Assembly: GCF_020832045.1 (NCBI RefSeq)
Contig: NZ_JAFIFK010000039.1
Location: forward strand, 1 to 36,326
Direction: 5' to 3'
DNA length: 36,326 nucleotides
Source of the DNA: Halomonas sp.
Lineage (GTDB): Bacteria > Pseudomonadota > Gammaproteobacteria > Pseudomonadales > Halomonadaceae
Position numbers and translations under genes: made by a program. Of this stretch, positions 16,534 to 24,812 are shown piece after piece. The first letter of the stretch is position 1. Each line of letters starts with the position of its first letter. Under the pieces are notes generated by a model. It was not told where the DNA came from. It was given only the letters and a program-made list of their open reading frames with translations, and made no database searches.

Positions 16534-18165
16534 ATGGCAAAATCGAGCGCCGATATCGGCAAGCTCGGTGCCGGCAGGCCGAAGAATGCCGACATCGAGC
16601 AGTGGGACGTAGAAGACGAGCAATTCTGGGAGCAGGAGGGCAAGAAGGTCGCCTCCCGCAACCTGTGGATCTCCATCCCCAGCCTGCTGATGGGCTTCGC
16701 GGTATGGATGATGTGGGGCATGATCACCACCCAAATGCAGAACCTGGGCTTCCCTTTCGCCGTCGACCAGCTCTTCATGCTGACCGCCATCGCCGGTCTG
16801 GCCGGCGCCACCCTGCGTATTCCCGCCTCGTTCATGATCCGTATCGCCGGCGGGCGCAATACCGTATTCCTGACCACCTCGCTGCTGATGATCCCCGCCT
16901 TCGGCACCGGGGTCGCACTGATGAACCCCGACACGCCCTTCTGGGTCTTCCAGATGCTGGCGCTGCTCTCGGGCATCGGCGGCGGCAACTTCGCCGCTTC
17001 GATGAGCAACATCTCCACTTTCTTCCCCAAGAAGCAGCAGGGCTACGCCTTGGGCATGAACGCCGGTCTGGGTAATTTCGGCGTCACCTCCATGCAGATC
17101 CTGATTCCGCTGGTGATGACAGTGGGCGTCTTCGGCGCTATCGCCGGCGGCTCCATGGAGCTGCAGAGTTCCAGCGGCACCCTGATCGGCCGCATCGAAG
17201 CCGGTACCCCAACCTGGATCCAGAACGCCGGTTTCATCTGGCTGGTATTCCTGGTGCCGCTGGCCTTCCTCGGCTGGTTCGGCATGAACAACCTGCGCCC
17301 CATCACGCCCAACCCCGGTACGCCGATGCAGGCCTTCGGCAAGATCCTCGGCCTCTACGGCGTGGGCATCGTAGCCACCGTGGTGGGTATCGCCACCCTG
17401 CAGTGGCTGGGTATGTGGGTCGCGCTGCCGGTCACCATCCTGCTGACACTGGGCCTGATGCGCCTTATCCCCGGTGAGATCAAGCCCAACATTCAAAAGC
17501 AGTTCGCCATCTTCTCGAACAAGCACACCTGGTCGATGACGGTGCTCTACATCCTGACCTTCGGCTCGTTCATCGGCTTCTCCGCCGCACTGCCGCTGTC
17601 GATCAACGTCATCTTCGGCAACATGATGGACGTGGCCGCCGACGGCAGCGTGACTCGTGTGGTCAATCCCGATGGACCCAGCGCCCTGACCTGGGCTTGG
17701 ATCGGGCCCTTCGTCGGCGCCCTGATCCGCCCCTTCGGCGGCTGGATCTCCGACAAGGTGGGCGGCTCCATCGTCACCCAGGTGATCTCGGTGGTCATGG
17801 TGGTGGCCTCGGCGGTGACCGGCTACGTAATGATGCTGGCCTACAACTCCACCGACCCCAACAGCTACTTCGCCCTGTTCATGCTGCTGTTCGTGATCCT
17901 GTTCGCCGCCAGCGGTATCGGCAACGGCTCCACCTTCCGCAGCATCGGCGTGATCTTCGACGCCCAGCAGAAGGGCCCGGTTCTGGGCTGGACCTCCGCC
18001 GTGGCCGCCTACGGCGCCTTCATCGCCCCGGTGGTGATGGGCGGCCAGATCCGTGCCGGCACCCCAGAGCTCGCCATGTACGGCTTCGCAATCTTCTACG
18101 CGGTGTGCCTGGTGATCAACTGGTGGTTCTACCTGCGCCCCGGCGCCGACATCAAAAATCCCTGA
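16534..18165 (+). CDS. narK: Nitrate/nitrite antiporter, NarK2-type (MFS)
   Basis: This 543-residue inner-membrane porter takes up nitrate and exports nitrite. Both substrate arginines are present, R95 in LRIPASF (helix 2) and R399 in ALIRPFGG (helix 8). The family signature GGGNFAASMSN is at about 149-159 and a second, GNGSTFRSIG, lies late in the protein. A soluble N-terminal stretch of about 40 residues and a long loop around 365-385 are extra to the E. coli form. The ATG at 16534 was chosen because AAGGGG lies seven bases upstream; a start 14 codons earlier lacks this. A NarL 7-2-7 site lies upstream. It is followed by a hairpin and the stress protein gene. The NarK2 label follows similarity to the antiporter class. 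Confidence 0.92.
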   Translation: MAKSSADIGKLGAGRPKNADIEQWDVEDEQFWEQEGKKVASRNLWISIPSLLMGFAVWMMWGMITTQMQNLGFPFAVDQLFMLTAIAGLAGATLRIPASFMIRIAGGRNTVFLTTSLLMIPAFGTGVALMNPDTPFWVFQMLALLSGIGGGNFAASMSNISTFFPKKQQGYALGMNAGLGNFGVTSMQILIPLVMTVGVFGAIAGGSMELQSSSGTLIGRIEAGTPTWIQNAGFIWLVFLVPLAFLGWFGMNNLRPITPNPGTPMQAFGKILGLYGVGIVATVVGIATLQWLGMWVALPVTILLTLGLMRLIPGEIKPNIQKQFAIFSNKHTWSMTVLYILTFGSFIGFSAALPLSINVIFGNMMDVAADGSVTRVVNPDGPSALTWAWIGPFVGALIRPFGGWISDKVGGSIVTQVISVVMVVASAVTGYVMMLAYNSTDPNSYFALFMLLFVILFAASGIGNGSTFRSIGVIFDAQQKGPVLGWTSAVAAYGAFIAPVVMGGQIRAGTPELAMYGFAIFYAVCLVINWWFYLRPGADIKNP

Positions 18166-18176
18166 CGCGGTCATCG

Positions 18177-18201
18177 GTGCTCTGGCATAGGGCCAGAGCA
18201 C
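18177..18201 (+). other. Intercistronic hairpin between narK and the stress protein gene
   Basis: GTGCTCTGGC (18177-18186) and GCCAGAGCAC (18192-18201) form a perfect 10-bp stem with a five-base loop. No T run follows, so it is not a standard terminator. It may protect the narK 3' end from exonucleases or attenuate the downstream genes. Confidence 0.6.
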
Positions 18202-18234
18202 ACCCCACTACTTTGCCTTCTTCGGAGGGATGTC

Positions 18235-18693
18235 ATGAAAGTCATGATCGCTTATGACGGCTCGCGTAACGCCAAGCTGGCCCTGGCACAGACCGTCAGC
18301 CTGTTTCGCTGCAATGCCCCCACGCTGATTCTGGTCGGCGTGGCAGAGAACCCCGGCGATTCCACCGACGCCAACGAGTCGCTTTTTCAGCAGGGCTACG
18401 AAGAGATGAAGGCCGCGCTCAAGGAGGGCGCAGACTTCGCCCATCAGGAGGGCTTCGAGGTCGACTGGGTACTGGCCGAAGGCGATGCCCGCAAGATGCT
18501 GCTGCGCGCCACCCAGAAACATGAGCCCGACGTGCTGGTCATCGCTCGCCACAGCAGCAAGCCCGACGGCGGCATCATCGCCCAGTCGCTGAGCTATTTC
18601 GTCGACGAACTCGATTACATGACCTTCGGCAAGGTCAGCTCGTTTCTGGCCCGGCGCGTCGAGTGTCCGCTGCTTATCCTGCCCAGCCCCTGA
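18235..18693 (+). CDS. Universal stress protein (UspA domain), atypical nucleotide loop
   Basis: This 152-residue cytoplasmic protein has the UspA fold: first strand KVMIAYDGS (2-10), a middle VLAEGDARKMLL segment and a final strand CPLLILPS. The usual ATP loop G-x2-G-x9-G-S is not present; residues 105-135 hold a longer stretch with DGG and a final FGKVSS instead. It may bind a different ligand or none. GGAGG precedes the ATG. It lies between the two nitrate transporters on the same strand, so it is probably co-expressed with them. Usp proteins are often induced under anaerobic nitrate respiration, but a specific link to transport is inference. Confidence 0.85.
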   Translation: MKVMIAYDGSRNAKLALAQTVSLFRCNAPTLILVGVAENPGDSTDANESLFQQGYEEMKAALKEGADFAHQEGFEVDWVLAEGDARKMLLRATQKHEPDVLVIARHSSKPDGGIIAQSLSYFVDELDYMTFGKVSSFLARRVECPLLILPSP

Positions 18694-18747
18694 CGGCGAC
18701 TCCGTCACGCGTGGCTAATTTCGCTTTCTCTTCAGGATGATACGACC

Positions 18748-20256
18748 ATGAAAGTGTCCGCCGTCTTCAAGTTCCGCAGTCCGGAGATCAGGGCCCTGCA
18801 CCTGACCTGGATTGCGTTCTTCATTACCTTCTACGTCTGGTTCAACATGGCGCCCTTGGCATCGAGCATGCTCAAGAGCGTCGACTGGCTAACCCGCGAC
18901 GACATCCGCCTGTTCGCCATCGTCAACGTGGCGCTGACCATCCCGGCGCGTATCATCGTCGGCATGGCGCTCGACCGCTTCGGGCCGCGCCGGGTGTTCT
19001 CGGTGCTGATGGTCTCCATGGCCATACCGGCGCTGGTGTTCGCCTTCGGCAACACCATGTCGCAGCTGCTGATCTCGCGTCTGATCCTCAGTTCCATCGG
19101 TGCCAGCTTCGTGGTCGGCATCCACATGACCGCGCTGTGGTTCAAGCCCAAGGACATCGGCTTTGCCGAGGGTTTCTACGCCGGCTGGGGCAATTTCGGC
19201 TCCGCCGTGGCCGCCATGACGCTGCCCACCATCGCCCTGACCATGTTCGGTGGCCCTGACGGCTGGCGCTATGCCATCGGCATCAGCGCCATCGTGATGG
19301 CCGCCTACGGCGTGTTCTACTGGTTCGCCATTACCGACGGCCCCGACGCCCGTGCCCACCGCAAGCCGCGCAAGGCGCTGGCCATGGAAGTGAGCTCCTG
19401 GCGCGACATGATCATGCTGATCCTGTGGACCATTCCGCTGGTGGGCTGTCTGGCCATTCTGGTATGGCGCATCGAGGGTATGGGCTATCTCTCTTCCACC
19501 GGCGCACTGATCTGCTACCTGATCATCGCCGCCGTGGTGATCTACCAGATCGTGCAGATCCTGCGGGTCAACATCCCGATTCTCAAGAAGGGCGTGCCGG
19601 AGGACGACAAGTATTCCTTCACCAGCGTGGCCGCGCTCAACAGCACCTACTTCGCCAACTTCGGCGCCGAGCTGGCGGTGGTTTCCATGCTGCCGATGTT
19701 CTTCGAGGAGACCTGGGGGCTGACCGCCGCCGCCGCGGGCATGATCGCCGCCTCCTTCGCCTTCGTGAACCTGGTGGCGCGCCCTATGGGCGGGCTGGTA
19801 TCCGACCGCATGGGCAACCGTCGCTTCGTCATGCTCAGCTACATGTTCGGCATCGGTATCGGCTTCGTGCTCATGGCTCTGCTCAACTCCAACTGGCCGC
19901 TTATCATCGCCATCGCCATCACCATCTTCACCTCCTTCTTCGTGCAGGGGGCAGAGGGCGCCACCTTCGGCATCATCCCCTCGATCAAGCGCCGCATCAC
20001 CGGCCAGATCTCGGGCATGGCCGGCGCCTACGGGAACGTGGGGGCGGTGGTCTACCTGACCATCTTCACCTTCGTCACCCCGACCCAGTTCTTCTACATC
20101 ATCGCCGGAGGCGCCTTCCTCAGCTGGCTGATCTGCCTGATCTGGCTGAAGGAGCCGGAAGGCGCGTTCGATGAGGAGTACTACGTCTCCTCGGTGGACC
20201 GCATGATCGAAGAGCAGGAGCTGGCCGCGGCACAGGCCAAGCCACAGCAGGGTTGA
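18748..20256 (+). CDS. narK1: Nitrate transporter, NarK1-type (nitrate/proton symporter)
   Basis: This 502-residue MFS porter belongs to the nitrate/nitrite porter family. The substrate arginines are R68 (in IPARIIVG, helix 2) and R345 (in LVARPMGG, helix 8). The GWGNFGS stretch (146-152) and the later GAYGNVGA are the family signatures. Between helices 6 and 7 there is an insertion of two extra hydrophobic segments (about 221-271), which suggests 14 helices instead of 12. It resembles the type I symporters that supply the first nitrate before nitrite builds up. A terminator follows 31 bases after the stop. Symport is inferred from class resemblance. Confidence 0.88.
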   Translation: MKVSAVFKFRSPEIRALHLTWIAFFITFYVWFNMAPLASSMLKSVDWLTRDDIRLFAIVNVALTIPARIIVGMALDRFGPRRVFSVLMVSMAIPALVFAFGNTMSQLLISRLILSSIGASFVVGIHMTALWFKPKDIGFAEGFYAGWGNFGSAVAAMTLPTIALTMFGGPDGWRYAIGISAIVMAAYGVFYWFAITDGPDARAHRKPRKALAMEVSSWRDMIMLILWTIPLVGCLAILVWRIEGMGYLSSTGALICYLIIAAVVIYQIVQILRVNIPILKKGVPEDDKYSFTSVAALNSTYFANFGAELAVVSMLPMFFEETWGLTAAAAGMIAASFAFVNLVARPMGGLVSDRMGNRRFVMLSYMFGIGIGFVLMALLNSNWPLIIAIAITIFTSFFVQGAEGATFGIIPSIKRRITGQISGMAGAYGNVGAVVYLTIFTFVTPTQFFYIIAGGAFLSWLICLIWLKEPEGAFDEEYYVSSVDRMIEEQELAAAQAKPQQG

Positions 20257-20287
20257 GCTGAATCGGACCCTGCGGGCTTAACGAAAG

Positions 20288-20313
20288 GCGGCGACTTCGG
20301 TCGCCGCATTTTT
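20288..20313 (+). terminator. Rho-independent terminator after narK1
   Basis: GCGGCGAC (20288-20295) and GTCGCCGC (20300-20307) form a perfect 8-bp stem closed by a TTCG tetraloop, followed by ATTTTT. It ends the narK-usp-narK1 unit and separates it from the norE promoter. Confidence 0.9.
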
Positions 20314-20362
20314 ATGAGTAAAAACCAATTATCAGTCCCGCATTGGTAACAAGTGACGAGTT

Positions 20363-20404
20363 TTGACCCACGACAAGGACGCCCCTAGCTGCAAAAGGCA
20401 TAGT
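20363..20404 (+). promoter_or_regulatory. Dnr/Fnr box and -10 of the norE operon
   Basis: TTGAC-CCAC-GACAA at 20363-20376 matches nine of ten bases of the TTGAC-N4-GTCAA palindrome found elsewhere in the window. CATAGT at 20399-20404 is a fair -10 hexamer whose centre is 32 bp from the box centre, the geometry of a class II Fnr-type promoter with the box near -41.5. The first gene starts 48 bases further on. Confidence 0.65.
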
Positions 20405-20451
20405 GGTATCACGGATACCTGTTAAACCCATGACCTCACTGGGAGGTGACG

Positions 20452-20901
20452 ATGTTCTCCACTACGTATTCACAGTCCGAAACGCCCTGCCCACCACAGG
20501 ACGAGCTGAATCGTCGTGGCAAAGTGCTTGCCGCGGTGGTCTACGTACTCTACCTGGGGAGCATCATGGCGGTGGTCACCGCCCCCATCGGCGTGCTGAT
20601 CGCCCACTTTCGGCGCCACCGCAATGCCGACTGGGTGGAAAGCCATCTGCTGTTCCAGATCCGCACCTTTTGGTTGGGCGCCCTGGGGGGTGCCGCGGTG
20701 CTTACCGCCTGGTACCTGCTGGGGATGATCGGTGCGCCTGCCTGGGCTTCCTGGGTGCTGGGCTACGGTTTCTTCACTGCCTGCCTGGCTTGGACCATCG
20801 GCCGCAGCGGCGTGGGTATCAACCGCCTGCTGAACGACCGCGCCATCGATGACCCGCGCAGCTTGCTCTTCGGCGGCGCGAGGGTGTCGCTGGAAGACTG
20901 A
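20452..20901 (+). CDS. DUF4870-like membrane protein of the norE operon
   Basis: This 149-residue protein has a short soluble N terminus and three or four hydrophobic segments (about 27-50, 68-90, 95-115). A WVESHLLFQIRTFW stretch resembles the conserved motif of DUF4870-like membrane proteins, whose function is unknown to me. The ATG at 20452 was chosen because GGGAGG lies five bases upstream; the GTG two codons earlier sits inside that site. It is the first gene behind a Dnr-type box and is followed by another membrane protein, norE and norF. A role in NO reductase assembly or NO tolerance is inferred from context only. Confidence 0.75.
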   Translation: MFSTTYSQSETPCPPQDELNRRGKVLAAVVYVLYLGSIMAVVTAPIGVLIAHFRRHRNADWVESHLLFQIRTFWLGALGGAAVLTAWYLLGMIGAPAWASWVLGYGFFTACLAWTIGRSGVGINRLLNDRAIDDPRSLLFGGARVSLED

Positions 20902-20917
20902 TAACGGGAGTACGCAT

Positions 20918-21481
20918 ATGACGACTGCCACCTCGACCCTGTACCTGGTGCCAACACGTTCCCCAGCCGTCACCGGCCTCGCCTGGGGCTTCATCGGCTT
21001 TTCTGCGCTGGTGCTGGCACTGGTAACGCTGCCTCTGCTACCCGGCGATGCGCTGGTCGCTTCGCTTGGCGTGGAAACCGGCAGCGGCGGGCTAACCGGC
21101 GGTGTGGCTTGGCTGGTCGAACGTAGCCGCACCGTGGCCAGCCTGCTGATGGTGGGGGCCGCCATTACCCTGGCGCTCTCCGTGGCACTGCTGCAGCGGC
21201 GCCGCTGGGCCCGGCCGGCCTTCATCGCCCTGGTGGGCGCCGGCTTCGTCGGTGTCTTGGGCGGCGCCGCCTTGACCCCACTCACTTTCGGCTTCATGGC
21301 CGATGCAGCGGGCGAAATGGCCAGCCATGAGGATTCGGTAGCCGGCCTGATCGGCGCCCTGTCCGTGCTGATCATGTTCGCCACGGTACTGGTGGTCCTG
21401 TTCGCCTGGGCCGGATGGAAGCTCACGACCCCGGCCGTTCGCGCCGAATTCGAGCGCACCCCCATCGCCGCGGAGGGCTGA
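20918..21481 (+). CDS. Uncharacterised four-helix membrane protein of the norE operon
   Basis: I do not recognise this 187-residue protein. It has four clear hydrophobic segments (about 19-42, 72-91, 97-120 and 145-170), small residues are abundant, and the C terminus is soluble and charged. There are no cysteines, no heme motif and no clear metal ligands. The ATG at 20918 has GGGAG seven bases upstream. The stop codon directly abuts the GTG start of norE, so the two are translated together. It lies under the predicted Dnr control of this operon; a partner role with NorE/NorF is inference. Confidence 0.7.
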   Translation: MTTATSTLYLVPTRSPAVTGLAWGFIGFSALVLALVTLPLLPGDALVASLGVETGSGGLTGGVAWLVERSRTVASLLMVGAAITLALSVALLQRRRWARPAFIALVGAGFVGVLGGAALTPLTFGFMADAAGEMASHEDSVAGLIGALSVLIMFATVLVVLFAWAGWKLTTPAVRAEFERTPIAAEG

Positions 21482-22072
21482 GTGACGGACCCTCACGAGG
21501 CAACTCACTCGCGGCCGCTGCCCAACCCGGGCTGGGGGCCGCTTTCGGCCCTGCCCGGCAACCCGCTGATGTGGGTGCTGATTCTCAGCGAGATGGTGGT
21601 ATTCGCTGCCTTTTTTGGGCTGTTCGCCTGGCTGCGAGTCGGCGAACGCGACGTCTTCGATTCCTCACAACAGCTGCTCGATCCGGTGGCTGGCGGTATC
21701 AATACCATGGTGCTGCTGACCAGCGGGCTGTTCGCCGCTCTGGCGGTGCAGGCCATTACTCAGGGCAAGGTACGCCGCTGCCGCCAGTGGCTGGGGGCGG
21801 CCTTCGCCTTGGGTGTGGTGTTTTGCGTGGTCAAGGTGATCGAATACGCCGACAAGCTCGGCCAAGGACTCATGCCCGAGACCAACACCTTCTTCACCTT
21901 CTACTACCTGCTGACCGGGTTCCACTTCGCCCACGTGCTGTTCGGGTTGGGGCTGATCGCTCTGGTGGCCTGGCGCATCTCCCACGACAACGTGGAGACC
22001 GCCGCCGCCTTCTGGCACATGGTCGATCTGATCTGGATCCTGCTCTACCCGATCATCTACCTGTTGAGGTGA
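21482..22072 (+). CDS. norE: NorE-like heme-copper oxidase subunit III family protein
   Basis: This 196-residue membrane protein has five hydrophobic helices and the features of cytochrome c oxidase subunit III relatives: an N-terminal GNPLMWVLILSEMVVF helix, FFTFYYLLTGFHFAHV near 135-150 and a terminal FWHMVDLIWILLYP segment. In denitrifiers such proteins are called NorE and support NO reductase activity. The start is GTG, with GGAGGG upstream and the stop of the previous gene directly before it. norF follows after four bases. The norCB genes themselves are on the opposite strand about 5 kb away. Confidence 0.88.
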   Translation: MTDPHEATHSRPLPNPGWGPLSALPGNPLMWVLILSEMVVFAAFFGLFAWLRVGERDVFDSSQQLLDPVAGGINTMVLLTSGLFAALAVQAITQGKVRRCRQWLGAAFALGVVFCVVKVIEYADKLGQGLMPETNTFFTFYYLLTGFHFAHVLFGLGLIALVAWRISHDNVETAAAFWHMVDLIWILLYPIIYLLR

Positions 22073-22076
22073 GCCC

Positions 22077-22385
22077 ATGCGCGCCATGCAAGACGCCTTT
22101 CGCGACGACGCCACCCGCCGGCTGCTGATTACCTGGGCGGTAATGATGGGTCTGACGCTGATCACCATGCTTTCCGCCCGGCTTGGCGGCGACGCCCGCC
22201 TGGCCGCGCTGCCGCTGTGGTCGGCGGGTCTGCTGCTGGCCACCACCTTGTTCAAGGCACACCGCGTGCTGATGGTTTATCTGGGCCTGGCCGACGCCTC
22301 GCCCGCCTGGCGCGGCGCCTTTGTCGGCATGACGCTGGCCACCCTGGTGCTGGTGGCATCGGGGTACATGATGGCCCGCTTCTAG
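22077..22385 (+). CDS. norF: NorF-like small membrane protein (cytochrome oxidase subunit IV type)
   Basis: This 102-residue protein has three hydrophobic segments and the KAHRVLMVYLGL stretch typical of NorF and prokaryotic subunit IV proteins. In Paracoccus, norE and norF lie beside norCBQD and are needed for full activity; here they are on the opposite strand. GAGG precedes the ATG. A strong terminator follows 26 bases after the stop. The family is short and weakly conserved, so the name rests partly on its position after norE. Confidence 0.75.
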   Translation: MRAMQDAFRDDATRRLLITWAVMMGLTLITMLSARLGGDARLAALPLWSAGLLLATTLFKAHRVLMVYLGLADASPAWRGAFVGMTLATLVLVASGYMMARF

Positions 22386-22410
22386 CTTCTTGCTTAGTGG
22401 AACTTAACGA

Positions 22411-22444
22411 AAACGGCGCCGCTATCTCGATAGCGGCGCCGTTT
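22411..22444. terminator. Bidirectional stem-loop between norF and the convergent gene
   Basis: A perfect 15-bp stem (22411-22425 with 22430-22444) closed by CTCG. It is flanked by A on the left and T on the right and lies between convergent genes, so it can end transcription from both sides. The T run is short (three or four). Confidence 0.85.
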
Positions 22445-22458
22445 GTTGTCGTGCGGGC

Positions 22459-22665
22459 TTAGTAGGTAGGCGGTGGCGGTCCGACACCTGCCCAATCGGC
22501 CAACCTGCGGCCCAGGCGGATCAGGCCGTAGACGGCGAAAGGTGCGACGAACATCATCAGGATGCCCCAGTCCTGGGTGTTGATCACCCAGGCCAGCGGG
22601 GTGATCACCGCGAAGGCGGCCAGCAGGCCGATGACGAGTGCGATAGCGGGACGCGAGTTAGCCAT
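22459..22665 (-). CDS. Small membrane protein downstream of norD
   Basis: This 68-residue protein has two hydrophobic helices (about 6-25 and 30-48) and an arginine-rich stretch followed by a proline-rich C terminus ending in PPPPTY. I do not recognise a family. The ATG at 22665 has GAGGT about nine bases upstream, better than an in-frame start nine codons earlier. It is co-directional with norD, but a copy of the ~112-bp repeat lies between them. It could be the last gene of the nor transcript. No function can be given. Confidence 0.65.
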   Translation of the reverse strand: MANSRPAIALVIGLLAAFAVITPLAWVINTQDWGILMMFVAPFAVYGLIRLGRRLADWAGVGPPPPTY

Positions 22666-22710
22666 TTTTATTACCTCAAAAATATATCCCATCCTGAAAA
22701 ATAGGATTCG

Positions 22711-22823
22711 TGTTACGAGCGATGACAGGCTGGTCGCCGCCGGAACGGAGCAACCGGAGTTGACTGGCTGCTCAATGAGGATTGTGAGTACCGCCGGCGG
22801 CCAGGATGTCGAGCGCAGTAATG
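22711..22823. repeat. Dispersed ~112-bp repeat, copy A (downstream of norD)
   Basis: This stretch is about 85% identical to the copy at 24813-24923, in the same orientation. Shared blocks include ACGAGCGA near the start, AACCGGAGT, ATGAGGATT, CCGCCGGCGG and GAGCGCAGTAATG at the end. The two ends are weakly inverted to each other, so it can fold into a long imperfect hairpin. It begins ten bases beyond the norD stop. Confidence 0.8.
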
Positions 22824-22833
22824 AATCATGTTT

Positions 22834-24774
22834 TCAGTTACCGATGATCTGGCGATAGATACCCGGCAACGCGAGCGAGAGATGCTCCGGCCGGTTGACG
22901 ATGGCATAGCTGCCGCGACCGAACAGGTGCGATACGTACTGGTGCGCCTCGCTGTCGATGGTCACGCCGAACACCCGCACCTCGTGCTGGCGCGCTTCGA
23001 GTACCGCCCGGCGGGTATCCTCGATGCCGTAGCGGCCCTCGTAGTAGTCGGTGTCGTTGGGCTTGCCGTCGGTGAGCAGCAGCAGCAACCGATGCCGGTT
23101 GGGGCGCTCGGAGAGCTCCTTGGTCACGTGGCGGATCGCCGGCCCCATGCGGGTGTAATGGCCGGGCTTGAGCGCCGAGACACGCCGCGATACCCGCTCG
23201 CTCATGGGCTCGTCGAAGGTCTTCAGGGTGTTGACCCACACCTTGTGGCGCCGGTGCGAGGTGAAGCAGTGAATGCTGTAGTCGTCGCCGCAGCCGGCCA
23301 GGCCGTGGCCCAGCACCAGCAGCGCCTCCTTGGCCACATCGAGCACGCGGCGGTCCTCGAGCCAGGCATCGGTGGAGAGCGACACGTCGACCAGGATCGA
23401 TACCGCCAGGTCGCGGGCCTGCTGGCGTGTGGCCTGGTAGAGGCGATCGCTCGACTCGCCGGTGGCGGCCAGGTCGCAGCGCGAGCGGATCACCGCGTCC
23501 ATGTCGAGTTCGCTGCCGTCGTACTGGCCACGCAGGGTCTCGCGGCGCGGACGCAGCGCCTCGAACTCACGGCGCACGCGGCGAATACGCCGATTCGTGG
23601 CAGCGTCGGGCTGCCACTGCTCACCCTCTTCGCTGGCAAGCTCGGTGTGCACCAGGCAGTGGTCGGGCAGGTAGATCTGCTTACGGTAGTTCCACTCCGG
23701 ATAGGTATGCTTGCCGCGCAGGCGCTCACCCATCGCTTCGTCCGGCGGAAGGTCGAGATCGACCTTGATGCGTGTCGCCGCCCGCTGCTTGTGCGGGCTC
23801 AGAATGATCTCTTCCATCTGCTCGGCGGCGCGCTTGGCCTCCTCGTCTTCGTTGTCCTCCACCAGACGGTTGAGGTTCACCATCTCGGTCCAGGAGAGCA
23901 TCTTCTCGAAGCGGTTGGCGATCAGCGGGTCGTCGCGCTCGGTCTGATCCTGACGCTTGCGTTCGGCCTTGCGCTTGCCGTCGCTCACCGTCTGGGCGCT
24001 GTTGGTCTCCCCTTCTTCCGGATCTTCACGGCTCTCGTCACGGCCCGCTCCGGTACCCAGCGCCACCACCTGTCCCCATAGCGGTACCGGCAGCGGCGGG
24101 CGATAGCCTCGCGGAGCAGTAATTCCCTGCAGGCAGGGATCGGCGTCGACCACGGCGCGATGCATGGCTGCCGCCCAGCCTTCGAGCTCCCGCTCTTCGC
24201 CGAGCAGCACGCGCAGGGTTTGCTCCAATGCCAGCTCCATGGGTGGCAACCGGCGCCGGGCCGGACGCACCAGCAGCAGCGCAAGACTCAAACGCCGATA
24301 GCGTTCGGCAAGCCCGGGGAAGCGGGCCAACGCGGCATCACGAGCGCGCACTGCTTCACGCAATCGCGACAGGTCGTCACGCAACGGGTCCCGCTGAGAC
24401 ACCGGCTTGCGCGCCACCGCCAGGTAAGCCACCAGCCAGAAGTAGAGGTCGCGATTCAGCTCGGCATCGGGAAACAGGTCGATGCGCGGCGGCAGCAGAA
24501 GGTTCTCTTCATCGCGCCGAGCCTGGTCGATGGCCTCGTCGTCGAAGCCCAGCTTCTGGCGCAGCGAGAGGCGGTGATGGGAGCTGCGCGCAATGATGGC
24601 CGCCACCTCCACGCCCGCCTCGCCGCCGCTGGCACGGAAGAACACGCCGAGTACGTGGCGCATCTGCTCCATGGACACGGCCGCTTCCGGATAGCGCTGA
24701 TAGCTGGCGGCGCTGGAGGCCCAGCGATGCCAGTGGCGACCGACGAACTCTTCGAGCTCGAGAAATTGCAGCAT
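22834..24774 (-). CDS. norD: Nitric oxide reductase activation protein NorD
   Basis: NorD is a cytoplasmic von Willebrand A-domain protein that works with the ATPase NorQ to activate the NorCB NO reductase, probably by metal insertion. The 646 residues end in the vWA domain, with its metal site DxSxS at 463-467 (DVSLS). The middle is highly charged. The ATG at 24774 is chosen because GGAG lies nine bases upstream and the N terminus MLQFLELEE fits; an upstream in-frame start at 24813 would reach into the repeat. The gene is bracketed by two direct repeat copies, one in the gap to norQ and one just after its stop. Confidence 0.92.
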   Translation of the reverse strand: MLQFLELEEFVGRHWHRWASSAASYQRYPEAAVSMEQMRHVLGVFFRASGGEAGVEVAAIIARSSHHRLSLRQKLGFDDEAIDQARRDEENLLLPPRIDLFPDAELNRDLYFWLVAYLAVARKPVSQRDPLRDDLSRLREAVRARDAALARFPGLAERYRRLSLALLLVRPARRRLPPMELALEQTLRVLLGEERELEGWAAAMHRAVVDADPCLQGITAPRGYRPPLPVPLWGQVVALGTGAGRDESREDPEEGETNSAQTVSDGKRKAERKRQDQTERDDPLIANRFEKMLSWTEMVNLNRLVEDNEDEEAKRAAEQMEEIILSPHKQRAATRIKVDLDLPPDEAMGERLRGKHTYPEWNYRKQIYLPDHCLVHTELASEEGEQWQPDAATNRRIRRVRREFEALRPRRETLRGQYDGSELDMDAVIRSRCDLAATGESSDRLYQATRQQARDLAVSILVDVSLSTDAWLEDRRVLDVAKEALLVLGHGLAGCGDDYSIHCFTSHRRHKVWVNTLKTFDEPMSERVSRRVSALKPGHYTRMGPAIRHVTKELSERPNRHRLLLLLTDGKPNDTDYYEGRYGIEDTRRAVLEARQHEVRVFGVTIDSEAHQYVSHLFGRGSYAIVNRPEHLSLALPGIYRQIIGN

Positions 24775-24812
24775 GGCGGTTCTCCTACTCCTATTAAGGG
24801 AGCGCTGAGACA

